A DNA stretch of 64,000 nt from Eumeta japonica. Lineage: Eukaryota > Arthropoda > Insecta > Lepidoptera > Psychidae. The stretch lies in NCBI GenBank assembly GCA_005406025.1, contig BGZK01001582.1, forward strand, positions 62,001 to 126,000. Direction: 5' to 3'. This document shows, piece by piece, positions 38,701-53,400 of the stretch. The notes below the pieces were generated by a model. The model did no database searches, was not told the origin of the DNA, and worked only from the letters and a program-made list of their open reading frames with translations. The position numbers and the translations under genes were made by a program. Each line of letters starts with the position of its first letter. Position 1 is the first letter of the stretch.

Positions 38701-41700
38701 CCGTTTCCACGCGATCACGCTAGCGCAATAATTTTTATAACAAGCGCAAATCGTTTGTTCTACACATCTGTACATCTTTGCAAGCGCAAACACTCGTTCT
38801 ATATAAAATGCACATTCAGTGTCGCGGTATATGAGCAAGCAGAAGACGTTACACGTATGACCCCTCTGTTCTTGTATACCATGTTCTGCGTTAAAAGTGG
38901 ACATTATGTATAAACTAACAAAACACAACCGACACACTTATTTCATATGCAACCTTAAATGGCTATTTACAATGTTCAAATCTTTTATTCAGACTAATGC
39001 AGGCCTACAATTTCACATATAAACTAAAACACTTGCACCTACCAAAATGTCAAGTAGTTGGGCGGATACATTTTAGTGTTCATTCGTCGTCAGTTAAAAC
39101 ATGGAAATTACATTCTAAATTCGTTGCATTATAAGTATGATCCGCAGTACCATTAATTCTATTTTTTTCTATTACATAGATGGCATAATTTTATTCATTG
39201 TATACAGTCAAATTTGTTACAACTTAAATCGAACACAGTATTCACACAATCTCACATATTGTATATATTTCTTGAAAGATTTCAAAGTATAAAACTATTT
39301 ATTTGTATGAATACAATAAAAGGGAAGAAAATAAATATATTACATTAAAATTCTGCTAGTTGAAAATAAAAACATAATGCCACATTTAAAACTATGGATA
39401 TTTTAAAATAAACGTCACAATATCTGCAATCACGCGCGAGATGATAATATTTTAGCGTTAAGCCTCGCATTTACATACTTCGTTGAGCTCGTAAATACTC
39501 GTTTAAATAAATTAAATATTAACAAAATTTCATACCAAACAACAAGGTCTACATTTATGAAGGTACTACTAATATTCATATCTTGGACAATGAAAATTTT
39601 TGTTTTGATATAACATATTCCTTTATGAACGTATATGATATACTGTCAGTTAGTGTCAAATAGCATAAATAATCAAGTCGTCTTGTTCTGAAGTTAACTC
39701 GGGCCTATGTGAAATATATAAGAAAAATCTCTCAGACCCAAAAAAAGACATATGGATATTAATTTATAAGTATCAAATACACTGCAATAAAAAAGGCGCA
39801 TGCAGCGCCATACAAGTGGCAAGAAGTGTAACTTCTTTAAATAAATAACTCTCGATGTAATCAAACAATCACAGGGCGCACACAAAAAACAATAAATAAC
39901 CACAAAACACAATAATTATGAATTAACGACTCATAATACCTCAACTGTTCACATATAGCTCAGTACTCAATATTAATGAAACGAAAAACATTTTTTTTTC
40001 TTTCTCTACACAATGGATAATCAAAAATTAAAACATGTACATAGATAATTATAATTATCTAAATTATAACTGTTTCATATCCCTAGATAATTGTTGTGAA
40101 TGTTGTTCTCTAAATTAAGAGGTTGGTCATAAAAAAAATATTACAATTGTTGCTTCTTTTTTATTTTATCGTAATCAAACATTATACGAATCCGACACAT
40201 TTATTTATTAATTTATTGTATTAATAATGCAAAAGCTTGTCAGAGGAATAAAATGTGAAATACTCATTGTCTATTTTAAAATTCTTCAGTCTCTCTTTCT
40301 ATAAAGTCCCTCAAATTCAATATTGTGAATAATTGTGGAGATTGTGAATAGTCATGGACAATATCGGAATAATTTATATTAATAATAGTTAATCACTTTG
40401 TACCTTGTTTCATATATTTTTTTGTAGTTATATAAAGTACTGTTTAATGTTAAGCTTATGACTCAAAAAAAAGTAAATCTCTTTGGTACCATTTGTAAAT
40501 ATTAGGTAAATGAAAACTATATTATTTATCGACATGAAAAAATTGACTTTATTGTCGATGGCCGGTGAACAATTGTCATATGGAGAATTTTGTGATAAAT
40601 TGTATGCAGGGAACACTATTAAAATATTGCCGAAGAATTCAACACAGTCAAGTTAACAAAGAGATTAGATGTAGATCAGGCGTACTGGCGCAAAAAAGTT
40701 TATGTTTCTATATTAAAATCCTTCTTGTAACAATTACTAGAAAATACTACGGCTATTAATCCAATTTAGCATAACAGGATTTCAAATATAAAGCTAAAGA
40801 TTATAATTTAACATAATTATTAAACTAATCGAAGATTTCCATTCCCAATTCGAATTAGACTTGGAATGATTTGAAACACTGAACAAAAAAAAATAAAAGT
40901 CTAAATGGGGTAGCCCCCGAACAGTGGAGAAACTTTTATCATATCGACGATTACTAAAACCACAATATTGAGACTTGTTACACAAGAATCTGTTGTAAAA
41001 TTTCAGTCTCCTACTCCACCGTTAAACATTTTAACAAAATGTAAGCTTTTTAGGTACTGATGAAGGGCAAAACTTCGTAATTTCTTGGAATTAGTTAACG
41101 CCATCAGATCTGAACAATGTATATATGTTATTACTATCTACTATAACGATAAAATTATAAATATGAAGTGTAAATTGTAATACATGAGAAAAATCTGTAA
41201 ACATATTAATAATAAAGGACATGTAAAAATAATAATAAATAAGTAAGTAATAACAAAGGATATATATCCTTTCTGAATATCCTATCTGAAAGATTGTTCA
41301 AAAGCTAGCTGAAAGTTACATGAGGGCTTTGGCTAATATGCTACAAGGACTGATGTGTAAAAAAGTCACACATATGATTTAAAAATAATTATCGAAGATA
41401 ATTCTCAATAAGGTTAAATGACTTAATTTTTTTTAATGATGTCTATTCGGCGCCACCATCTCTTCACTCATGTAGTTAAAACAAACCTATATAATGCATA
41501 AATTATCAGTATAGGACAACGTCTTAATGTTATAAGCAAAACATCTATATACATAGAGACTGATAACACATTATTCTCATTTGTGTCGCAAAATCAGGAG
41601 AAAACAGAGGTACTGATTTGCTTTTATCAGCCCAAATAATTGGGAGAACATGCATAAAAATCTTGAGGAATATTATTTAATTAAAAATCCAAATACTCAG

Positions 41701-44700
41701 ACCTAAAATTAATACAGTGTTACAAAAAAAATAGTTTTAGAGATCCCAACGACAAATAAAGTATGAAAGTAAGTAGTACATTCACAAATGCGCCAATTCT
41801 TGGATGACAACAATACTCGGTTTTTCGTAATCTATCAACGATAGTGGTTCAATTTTATTTAATTCTATAAACATTACAATTTAGACTGTCTTAAATACAT
41901 AATAATGTATTTCCTAATTTTTACATATTTCAAAACTATTTTAAATTAAAACGGGGACAGCATTGCAAATAGATATAGAAAACTCTTTTCATGAAAATTA
42001 TTTTCATTTAGAATAATATCAGTATTTTATTTTCAACAAAGTAAATTTTAAAAGATAAATGAAGATACCTAATATGCAATTCAATTTAAACATTGCATAT
42101 TTAAATGTATTAGGAGACTTATGACATTTGTGATTGCAATTGTTCCAGATATGTTACAGAGATGATACAACTACATTACATCTAGCTTGCGTATTATGTA
42201 TCTACCCTCACAACACTACATACTCTATTTGATTACAAGAAAAATACAAAGAATGAGCCAATTTATACTAACAGCTTACAATGAGATCCAAAGAAATGTC
42301 CCTTGGATCCTGTTCTCTCAAAACACATGTCATATAAGACACGTAATATAAATCAAGCATGTGTAAGGCATAGAGATTGTATTGCTTTTAGGAAAGGTCC
42401 CAATATAAAAGGGTAGGTTTCAAAATGACCTCTTTCAGATTTTATCATGTAAGCAGTCTGTTAGAAAAGGATAATGACATTCAAAAGATGAACATAAAAT
42501 AATTACAAGCATTCATTTTAAAGTACAAAGTACTCTGCATGTCACTGCAGTATACAATATATAATATTGTGTCAGATCGACATTTAAAAAATAGGTTGTG
42601 AATAAAAAATTGAAATTTTCCTTATAGGAGGTGCAACCAAAAACGTCAAAAATATAAAATAACTCTAAACTATGGAGAAACATTATATAGTTAATATAAA
42701 CATACACTAAAGGAATAAAATGTAATATGATGACACTACATATATTTTGTTTAGTGAGACTCTTAACCATGTCTTGTAAAATACAAAATACTTTGCTTAG
42801 TGTTTCCAACGTTCTCAACGCGATAAATGTAGATATGTAATAGATATAAAAGCACTTCCAAAGATACAAGAAACTCTGTTTCTACTTTCATCTGTAAGTA
42901 CAATAATTTAATGATAAAATTTAAATTTCATGCCAACAAATTCAATAGTTATTATCAAATTAAACTCTAAACAATAAACATTTTTTAATTCCTTTCAGCG
43001 ATAATAATATACTTAAAAGTTAATGATATGAGATAAGCGCAATAAGTGCATAAGGATACATGGAATTTTTTTAATCCAAACTCATCAGATTTCAGAAGCG
43101 AAGACACACAACTACACATATTCACTATGTCGAGTTCATGACAATTTAATAGAGATTCTCATGATCTGAAAACTTACAATCTACTTATCAATGTTTTATA
43201 CACTTCTACATATTTAAACAATATGCAAAATTCATAAAAAACCCTCAGCAATTTAATTCTTCTAACAATAGTTATATACACAAAATTTCCTAGATTTGTG
43301 ACAAGCAAAATATAAACAAAAACTTAGACAAGACTCTACCATAAATATAACTAGAATCTCTATTTTGAGCCTCAAAAAGCCTCTAATGTGATTTATTCAA
43401 AAGAAAAAAACTAACAGAATGTAATTTGAAGTCTTCAAGTCTTTGGTATAAATTGTATGTAAAAATATTATGAATTTGTACATATTAATAGAGCAAATTT
43501 AAAAATTGCATCAAAAAAAAAGATAAAACTTAATAATAATATCAGACTGCCAACTAATACAGAGTATTATAAAACAATAAAAACCTATGGAGATTCTAAT
43601 TACTTGTAGTGCATATCACAAAAATGTGACTGGCCATTACATATGAGTACTTTAAACTTGCAACATGTATGCTTTATATCACTTCAAAATAATTTTAAGA
43701 GGACTTTTATTTTCTGAAGATTTAACTTTGTTTCCCCTAACACAATTATCTATTTACATATTGGACTAAAATTCACATATAATCCTACCCATAATATACA
43801 ATTTTACATGATTGTAAAATGAGCGGCATAGTATAGAGCAAGACTCAAGGTATAAACTTGGCCAAGACAATTTAAAGACAATGCAGCTATCAACAAGTTA
43901 TACACATGTAAGAGATGAGCAGTCGCGTTGTCTTATGAATGTCTCAGCGTGCGGACCAGGTCACGGTTCGCGCATATAACTGGGTTTGTAAAATAATATC
44001 TATTGTTTTCAGGGAATCCTATCGTTATCCTGTGTATTACTTACTTTTAGAATATTCGATCAATTTGGGCCTCATCACCAATACACAAGCTATTATTTTT
44101 TTATAACAGGTCATAAAATGTATATAAAGAAAAAAATTATTAAAAAAAATTAAATCAACCGGGTATTTATACAATAGTCGAATTACAAAAAAATATTTTT
44201 CTATACAAACATAAACTTGTTACACTATATCTTCACTTATTTAATTAAGAAAAAATTTAGAAAGCAATAAGCACTGCTCAATAGTGACTACACACAACAA
44301 CGGCGTTGTATGTAGTCATTATAAGACATTAATATACAATTAAAAAGGGTAGATCATCGTATATGTTAAAATATAATAATTACATACTGAAGAAACAAGT
44401 TGGTAGGGAGAGAAACCAACAATCTATCTTGTACAAAAGGATTATAACGAATGAACAATAAAGTAGTAGTACGCGAAACACTATTCTCATACTGCGCAGC
44501 AAGATGAAAACACTGAATGCTGCAAAAGTGCGAGAAAAAAAAACTGAAACTTGAACAAGCGCTCGCACATGGACTCAGATAAAACCCTTTTTGTTGTCTT
44601 TGTCAGTCGGTATTCTTATTGCTTGTGATTCACTTCCATTATTTGTGTTTGATTTAATTTTTGACCCTTACGTGATTTTGGACTCTTGTGATAATCTCTG

Positions 44701-44939
44701 ACATTCATAGACCTCAGCTATCTTTTCGAACTTGAATCTTACTTATTAAAATGAATCTAGAACGTTTACGTGTATTGTGTTCCCATTCTGTTTATAGGCA
44801 TTGCTGTCTTTTATTAACGGATGATTACTGAACACCAGTTATATATGTCTCAAAATGCACGAGTATGCCCAAACCATTTAGAAAGCAACATGTGAAATGA
44901 ATTGGTGAACTAATCCAGCCTTATATTGTTTTGCAGCAG
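35705..44939. other. Intergenic AT-rich desert
   Basis: About 9 kb with no supported exon, RNA gene or identified transposon. A less AT-rich segment lies at about 36840-36960 and holds two CACGTG E-boxes. Frames of up to 118 codons (minus strand, 42513-42869) are in AT-rich sequence without resemblance to any family. Confidence 0.5.
36932..36948. promoter_or_regulatory. Pair of CACGTG E-boxes
   Basis: Two canonical E-boxes (36932-36937 and 36943-36948) have starts 11 bases apart, about one helical turn. The second lies in TCACGTGA. Sites of this form bind bHLH and bHLH-PAS factors, but no gene nearby is known to use them. Confidence 0.25.
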
Positions 44940-45424
44940 AACATTTTACAGATGTGTGTAACATCTTGACTGGAACAGTATTATCTAGAAATCAATATGA
45001 TTTCTAAACAATGGTCAACTTCGATGATGGAAATCTGCATTTTTGGGTTGGAGTCAATGGAGATGAGTTTAACTCTATATTTTTTATTTCAAACACCATC
45101 GTGCACAAAACGCTAGGATTATACTCTGCATCTATCTCAGTAAATTAAGAAATGGTGAAAGCAACGAAAAGCTCATAAACTTAAAATATCATGGCAAACA
45201 TTAGAGAGGAAGTTGACAATTGCGAGTCTTTAACTGAAGAATTTGTTCCTCAGAATTTAGGTATTGTTACGAGAGAAGATACGCTTCCAAGAAACTTCTT
45301 AATACGAAAATCGATATTCGGAAACGATAGAAATATAAAATTGATATTGATTTGTGATGAAACTTATATATATACAAAAAAGTTCTTATTCAATATTTCA
45401 GAGACAAAGTTACAGTTTATATAA
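44940..45424 (+). pseudogene. DDE superfamily (DDE_Tnp_4-like) transposase fragment
   Basis: Broken frames on the + strand together resemble insect transposases of the DDE_Tnp_4 type. One frame at about 45124-45183 gives IYLSKLRNGESNEKLINL (helix-turn-helix-like upstream region). After a frame change, the open frame 45191-45424 gives EEFVPQNLGIVTRED, then KSIFGND and LICDETYIY, which matches the region around the first catalytic Asp (family form DGTYIY, with Gly replaced by Glu here). The remaining catalytic residues are missing and stops occur between the segments, so it is inactive. Element ends were not found. Confidence 0.55.
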
Positions 45425-47359
45425 CTTAAAAACTTCCTAAAACTCTTTATAATTATAACTAGTAACGGATATATAATAGTACCGCACAGGTAACGACTAC
45501 ACAAGCCAACAGATCTAGACTAATAGCAATGTGTCGTTGGGTAATTCAAGTAGTCAATAGACGTTTTACATGTGGCTTTAAGCTTCTATGTCAAGATTAT
45601 TTGAACAGAACGCTTCTACACATGTTTGTCAATTTTAAAGTGTGCGCAGAATTAATAAATGATTTTTGACCTGTACTCGCAAACAATGACCGCGCTCTTG
45701 ATATAATAAATATAATTCAACAAAAATCCATATGTCAAACATTTTGCATGAATATGTACAACGAAAGTATTTTAACAGACAGTTCCATTTGTAAGAATAG
45801 AAGACAGTCAGATTTATCTGTCAGACACTTTTAACATTTGACTGAGAGAGCCAATCCTGTTTGATCTGGAAACAAATAAGACTGGCAAAATATACTATAG
45901 TAAGTATATACAGGATGGAGTTTACTTAATTGAAGTGTACAGGAAGAACAATTAGAAAATTTAGCAGAATTTAATACCTTGCAAACAAATGTATTTTGAT
46001 GAGAATTCGCATTCAATCATGCAATAAGATCACGTCAGAATTACAGATATATATTAATCGACAGAGACCAAACTGGCAGCAACTCCATTTTGCAATATAA
46101 TTGTACTTGTTTAACAGGAAATCATATACTAGGAAGCTGTACACACATTTTCTCTGTATATTTTTAAATACTTTTATTGTGAATATAGATGTATATATAT
46201 ATATGTAAATACATGTGTTACTAATATCACATTGTCTCTATTCTTTGCTTCTATATATTATAAGAGAACCCTTTATGTCAGGTCAAACTTATTATCCTAA
46301 TGTCTCACAAACAAAACTAATGTCTCGATATTTAAATGAATTATATTACCTACGAATATCAACTTATATGCACTACAGAGACTCTTAGAAAAGAGATTTA
46401 ATCAATATGTATTTAAATCTATGTAAACTATCATATACATTTACATAAACTATCTTGGAATACTTGAAGCATTGCATCTTTTTAAGATTAAATCATAATG
46501 AATGTGAACCAAAAACATTGATTAGTCATTTGTTTTATATTAACTTTTTGCAAATTATACAAATACCCAGTTCATAAAACAAAAGACTTTTTATATCATA
46601 GATAGCATGACACAACCTATTATATAAAAGAAATATCACCTGTATTTGTAATTAGGCCCAATTTCCATAGTATTTTGCCCATTAACCTTTATAGACAACA
46701 ATGATAAATTTCTTAAACTATTTCATCTCTCCTGACATCTATAACAATATCATCTTTTTTTAAAAACAAAACAATTTGCAATAATTTATTATCAGAGATT
46801 GATAATGACAAAAACAAAACTTAGATACATCACACAAAGTGTCCCCATTTCAGGACATTCAAGTAATATTGCAAAACTCACATCTAGCAAATTCTGGACA
46901 TGATCATTTTTCATGAATACTTTTCAACTATACAATTTATAATGAACTATTAAAACACACTATATCTAGTAATTGCTATATGTTGAACTTTGATGCACAA
47001 CATATTTTTCATAAAATTTATCAGTCACATCTTCAACAACATAAACAATTTAGAAATTATGGGAAACATTATAACTGTTAAATAGGTGTTACTGTAAAAA
47101 TTTTGAAGTGCCTTATGTGGTGCAATTATTATTACAGTTGGATTAAATAAATTTTATAACACTCAACTATTGAGATTACCTTTATAACAATATAAAGCTT
47201 AGAAAAGGAACAGCATTTTCATGTGATTTATGGAAGATAAATTTCCTTCCTGTGGCATATGTACAGTCTAAATCATTACCCACTTTAATGGAATCCTCAT
47301 ACTGCAAACACCATACTCATGGCGAGTGACGTCGCCTTTAAATTCCTATATATTTAAAA
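45425..47359. other. Syntrophin 3' flank / probable 3' UTR
   Basis: No coding sequence. It follows the syntrophin stop on the minus strand. The nearest clear minus-strand AATAAA is at 46785-46790 (TTTATT on the + strand), about 570 bases past the stop, and is a candidate poly(A) signal. Confidence 0.35.
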
Positions 47360-47473
47360 CTAATTGGAGTGCTGAATGGAAGCAAGGAAGGCGGGGTCGA
47401 CGGACGCCACCTTCGCTGTGAGGAATGCGTGCATACAGAAAAGCAGACTTTGCAATATCTGACACTCCAGCTC
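47360..47473 (-). CDS. Syn2: Syntrophin exon 14 (C-terminus, stop)
   Basis: Acceptor GTTTTAG, 37 codons plus TAG. It encodes [18 protein letters not shown], then [11 protein letters not shown], matching HCIHSFFAAKVACLDPLFL at the gamma-syntrophin C-terminus. No lesion. Confidence 0.92.
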   Translation of the reverse strand, partial: ELECQILQSLLFCMHAFLTAKVASVDPAFLASIQHSN

Positions 47474-50400
47474 CTAAAACAAAACCATTATACATTTTTG
47501 GTATGATCAACAAATACTTCTAACCTACATGAATGATAAATAAAAAATATCATTTTTTCACAAGTACATATAAAACACAAGGAATATTTTTTCCTGAGCC
47601 TAATTATTTTAGTTTTGTATGGTATGTGGATAATAAATACCTTAGTTTCGATGACCCTGGTTTCAGCATCTTGAAAATGTAGTTTTAATTTAGACTTTCC
47701 ATCGTCACTTGAGCCCATAGTTGAGAAAATCTGAAGTTTTAAAATGAATAATCTATGAATAAATAGTTATCTATCAATATTACCATTAAAATATGTTGTG
47801 ATAGATTGCAGTAATAAACGAAAAATAACCAATTAAAAGAAAAGATAAAATTATATCTTCAAGTTCATGTAGAAACTGCTTTTGTACGTAATATATTTAT
47901 GGAAGAAGCAACCTCCCAGTCATGTAGTAAACAAAAGACCATGAAACGTTTCTAACTACAACAATAAAATTTGAATAAAATCTGTAACATACATCAAATA
48001 CATTTAAGGAATTTAACCATTCCATAAAGCATTTGCCATAATCAGATAAAAATATATTTTGATATTAAGGTATATATGTTACGAATTTGTTCCGGAATTC
48101 TTCACACACACACACAAACACAAATAAATATCATGGGACTAATCAGGTTTTATAACTAACTAGATATCAAAATTATAGAACATTCAATCAAATCAAACAA
48201 CCATCTTTCTTTAAAATCAATGTTATGCAGAATGTGCTATATTATTTTAAAAACACCTGTAGGCCCAGACAGGCAGTGCGCCGGGAGTGCCTTCGCTGAG
48301 GCTGAAGCCCGTCGCCCAGTCCAGTGTCAGACCAGCCGCGCGACCTCCGTGCACCACAGTAAATGTTTTCTTCTGTTGATAAGTCAAGACGATATTTAAC
48401 AAAATTAAAAAACTAGCAAACTTCTTTGCCGCTGTGAAGTTAACATTACAGTGTCACAGTTATATATATATATATTTTTGCTGTATACAAGATATATGGA
48501 TGTACCATAAATATCTGCATTCTTATTGGAATCAACTAATTTCATATTGATACAGTTATTTGACACCTACTGTAACTTTTGCCATTGGTAAGTGGCAACA
48601 CATTTTTCCTTAATAATGTAACGAAACATAACAATTTTTATTCAAAAGATTAACCCACTGCCTATCTCTAAGCTTTATACACACCTAAGAAAATGCATTA
48701 AAAAGTTCGACTGTGAGATAATTGTTCATTGCATGCCTATCACAGCAATAGGACTAGTAAGAAAAATAAGTTTACAAACAGAATGTGCATTTTAAACTTG
48801 TTTATATACATACACCGAGCCTGATGACGGGTTGACGATTGCCGCAGTCCAGGCCGCTTCGATCCGCAGCAGATCCTGTCGAGTCTCCACGCTGAAATAA
48901 CGCGGACCTGCAGCACTGGGTCCCGATGCACCCGACGCCTAATACACAATACATGTGCAATTTTAAAATTATGTATATGACGACACCTCGACATTTCAAT
49001 ACATATTTTGTGACAAATATTAATTAACGAATGATATTTCTGGTTTGCCTCAATTAATATCCAAATGTAACACAAAACACTGACAATGACAAGCTTGACA
49101 ACCGCATGTGGTCTATATAAATGTATTAAGGTATACCATTTTTTTTTTAATTTCCTTAGAACAGACCTGAACAAGAAAACAGTGTTGCCGCCAATCCACC
49201 GTCTCGCTTTCTTTCACGATGCGGAACATAGTTTGATAGACTTTGAGTGATTCCGGGCATTTCGCTAGTTCTGTAGTATTCATCTGAAATTAATATTACA
49301 AACCTATGAGAAGACTACAATTTCATATTTCAAAATATTACAAACATACAGATTGCGAGAACTATTATGACACATGAAAGACAAAGATAATAGACGACAA
49401 TGAATGTGTAGGGATATATTGGAGTCAACATCTGTCTCTATCTCCCATATGCAATATTAATTCTTGAGACCTGTACACTAATGACAAGATTTTATCACTC
49501 TACTACTGAGGGGTATCCTTCCATAATCTATTTTCAGATATACTGCTCAAACTTGAAGGAGATCAGCATGTCGCCAATTCTTTGTAATATGAATGCATCC
49601 ATAATTAGCACCCCTTTGGTGAGAGTATATTCCACAAAAGTACTTATTATTCAGACTTTATGAGCGTAAAGGAAGACATTCTGAGAAAAACTGAAGATAT
49701 CTACAGCAATTTTGGACTGCAATCATGTACGATGTAGTGGCCTTTTTATGTTTGGAAATGAAAGCAAAACTGTGTTACAGTTGCACAATGGAATAAGCCC
49801 TCCATGCCGTTATGTTTGAACAATGCGGCTGTAATTAAGATTCAAATTTGGTACAGTTTAATGACAAAGTTCTTGATCATTGGCCCATCATTGCTTCTTA
49901 TATACTTGGAATTATTTTAATTTATCGATAGCCTACAATTATCAACAGTCATTCATAGATTTAATAGTTACCAATATGTAATTCAAAAGATTCATTCTTT
50001 ATGCACTAATAACTACTACAGTAATATTATGAATATTATGATATACAATCAAGTTACGGAGACATCGAACAGCATGACATCTGTGCCCTTGAGTATAAGA
50101 AACTTGGGCGGTACGTCTGCCAAGGGTTGAGCTGCCTGCACCACGCCTTCATAGACCCAACCCATGTACTCTATACGCTCGCCAGCCGGCAGGTTACGAT
50201 TCAGTAATTTCATCTGGGTAAATAACAATTTTTTTGCTTTCCATACACATGAGATATTCTAAACAATATTAAATAATAAAATGGGTAATTCAGTCAATGG
50301 TGACTAAAATACTTTAGCTCCTATTAACATTCCACTTCTTAGCTTTTTCAGCTTGTTTAATTTCAAATAAAACTTTTCATGGTGAAATGATGATTTTGTA

Positions 50401-53400
50401 ATTGTTTGATATGTCCCATTTTATAATTGTTTGACTATACAGGTTACAATTTTCAATATTAACAGTACTTAAAATACATATAAAGAATTATTCTTTTTTA
50501 ACACAAATGATTGATAACGATTGAACAAAAAAAGTTGAGCTGTAGAAAAATGTATTGAATTACGATTAGAAACAAACCTGAAGGTTAGTCAAACCAACAA
50601 TGTTGTCTGAAATGCTCTTGAGCCACTGCGACATCGCCGCTGGGTCGTCGACGTGGATCACGCCCGTGGTAAGATGAGGTCGCGCCCGCACCTACAATGT
50701 ACAAACAATTGACATAAAATAACAATAATTATTTATTTCTCTCCACAATCAGGCAGCATGTCTCTAAGAGTATATTTTACAAATAAATGATTATTCTAGG
50801 ATTGTGACAGACTGGTGCCCAAGTTGGATACAGAATACAGTGGAATCTCAATAACTTCGAGCCTTGTTAAATTGAAATCCTCAGTAAATTGAAAAAATTG
50901 CCATTCCCTTCCGATGAACCCCTAAATACGCGGTATCTCGAATTATTTGAATTTTGTAACTGTTAAAATGTTATTTCCCTATGAAGTATTGATAATACAT
51001 ATTTATACTCTATAACTCGAATTTCAAAAGGAGACTCCGTGAAAGTGGTAGTTGGTAAAATATAATGACATCTTACTTGGAATTCCCAAAATAATAGCAA
51101 TAAATTTCAAAATGAATGTTGGGTTCGGGGCTTCTAATCTATTGTTTTTGTCTTGAACACATGCAATGAATGAATACATTCTGAAACTTTGTAAGTAACA
51201 CAGCTGTGAATGTTATGATTGTTCCTTGTCGACACAGTCATGTGCATCTCGAAATTCTCGTTAAGTCGAAAACTCGTTAACTCGAATTTTTTTGCATTTC
51301 CCTTGACATTTGAGTTATTGAGATTCCACTGTACCTGTATTATAGGTCACCAGGGTCTCACCCCGCAATATGTGTACTTGAGAAATATTCCATATTCTTC
51401 ATATTCATACATTATATGACATACAAATGACTATGTCAATATGAATTTGATCATCTCGAATATTAGAATACATTACAAAATAATGACAGAACAAGAGATA
51501 CTTAAATTGAATATTTGACCATCACAAGACTACATAGCTGATGTGTAACATCCAAATTGTTAAGGTTATTGAAAGAATATATAATTAAAGAAACCAATAA
51601 ATAAATATGGAGTGGAAACTAATTTGTTTTGAAACAGACAATAAATATAAATTATAATGTGTATTTGTAGACATTTAGTATAAACAATACTATTCGATAG
51701 AAAACATTTTCTGCCCTTATCAATCTTCTCCTTTAATTAAGAAATTGTCAATATTTTTATAGAGTTTATTGAATTAATGAAACAACACAATGCTGAATTA
51801 CCTCAAGCGAGTCGCAACTTGTCCATTACCCAGAGCGTGGCGGGTCACGTAGCCCATCATCAGAGGTACTGTAGGCCACATAATGAAATAATTGCATAAA
51901 GTATAGAATAAAAATCTAAATACCACAATGACATAAAAACAGAATTGGAATCAAAGTAATATTTTCTTATTCAAATAGAATCTATGAATCTGTGCATTAA
52001 AATTTTTTATAAATAAAAATAGGAACCATTACATTTTTAATTGCATACGATCAAAGGAAACTTGAAAGTACACATCAAAATAGCCCTTACAATCATTGCA
52101 GAAGTAAAAATGTCTGAGACCAATTAATTTATTTAGTACTATTTGTTTGTTATTTTTAAGAGTAGGGTTTCTCAAACTATGGGTTCCTGGGTATAGGAGT
52201 GGGCCCTGCCTATAGAAAGACACACCCAATCGACCGAGCCAACGACCGGGCGGCGGGCGACTGACGCTGGACCGACTCCAAGCGCGAGCGGCGCGCGTGT
52301 TCAGGGGGGTGGGACGCGGGAGGCGAACGAATGCATTTTATGAGTCCGAAGAGTTCCGAGCGAGACGTCTTTTGTTTTACGAAGTTTATTTCACGTTGTG
52401 TCGTGTTCGTTAGAGTACATCATTGTAATCTTATTCAAAACAAATTATTTACGTTTGAAAATAATAATGAAAAAGCGGTTGAAACAGGTAGCAAAAACTA
52501 CCTTGTAGCCGCCAGTTGATTGCGCAAATATTTGTCGAAAAGTTGTGAGAAAATATGACCCAGAACTAGGATTCACTTGGAATCATGATACGATAGATCC
52601 GCGTCCTCAATGCATTTGGCACATCATATAGAAACAAAGCATTCCCATTCTATATACAATGGAATCTCAATAACTCGAACCTCGTTAAGTCGAAATCCTC
52701 ATTAAGTCGAAAAAAATTGCCATTCCCTTTCAATGAACCCCTAAATATGCGGTATCTCGAATTATTTAGACTTCGTAACTCAAACAAAATGTTATTTCCC
52801 TACCAAGTATTGATAATACATACTTATACTCTATGACTCCAATTTCAAAAAGGAGACTCCGTAAGTCGTAGTTGGTAAAATATAATGACGTCTTACTTGG
52901 AATTCCCCAAAATAATAGCAATAAATTCCAAAATGAATGTTTGGTTCGAGGCTTCCAATCTATTGTTTTTGTCTTGTACACGTGCTACGAATGAATACAT
53001 TCATGAAACTTTAGCTGTGAACGTTATGTTTGTTTCTTGTACACAATCATGTGCATCTCGAAGTTCTTGTTAAATTAAAACTCATTACTTCAATTTTTTG
53101 CATTTCTCTTGACATTCAAGTTATTAAGATTCCACTGTACAATTAAAAAAATATTGTTAGAAATGGAGTCTTCAAAAACATTATTTCTCATGTCATTAAT
53201 ATCAATAAAAATGCTATATATCCATTGTATCTCGTTAGCTTAAAGAAGAAGAACAGGTAAAGGCTCATACGATTGGTGATGACTTATTTTATACCATTGA
53301 TTAAAGATGCTGTTGAAGCAATGTTTGGAGAAAAAGAAAGAAATCGGCGCATACCACTATCAAGTAATACTGTTGCGCAGAGAATTGATGAAATGGCGAA

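Noticed and set aside
38635..38937. 100-codon minus-strand frame rich in Cys
   Set aside because: No repeated Cys spacing, signal peptide or family resemblance, and isolated in non-coding DNA.
40028..40062. AT-only palindrome AGATAATTATAATTATCT
   Set aside because: Short AT palindrome in AT-rich DNA; no further structure.
42513..42869. 118-codon minus-strand frame
   Set aside because: AT-rich, Phe/Ile/Tyr-rich, no domain, no splice or promoter context; expected by chance in such sequence.
48427..48462. GCCGCTGTGAAGTTA similarity to MITE family A
   Set aside because: Only about 15 bases match and no inverted ends are present.
48740..49174. 144-codon minus-strand frame across syntrophin exon 11
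   Set aside because: It is the wrong frame over the exon and runs through introns; the spliced frame matches the family.
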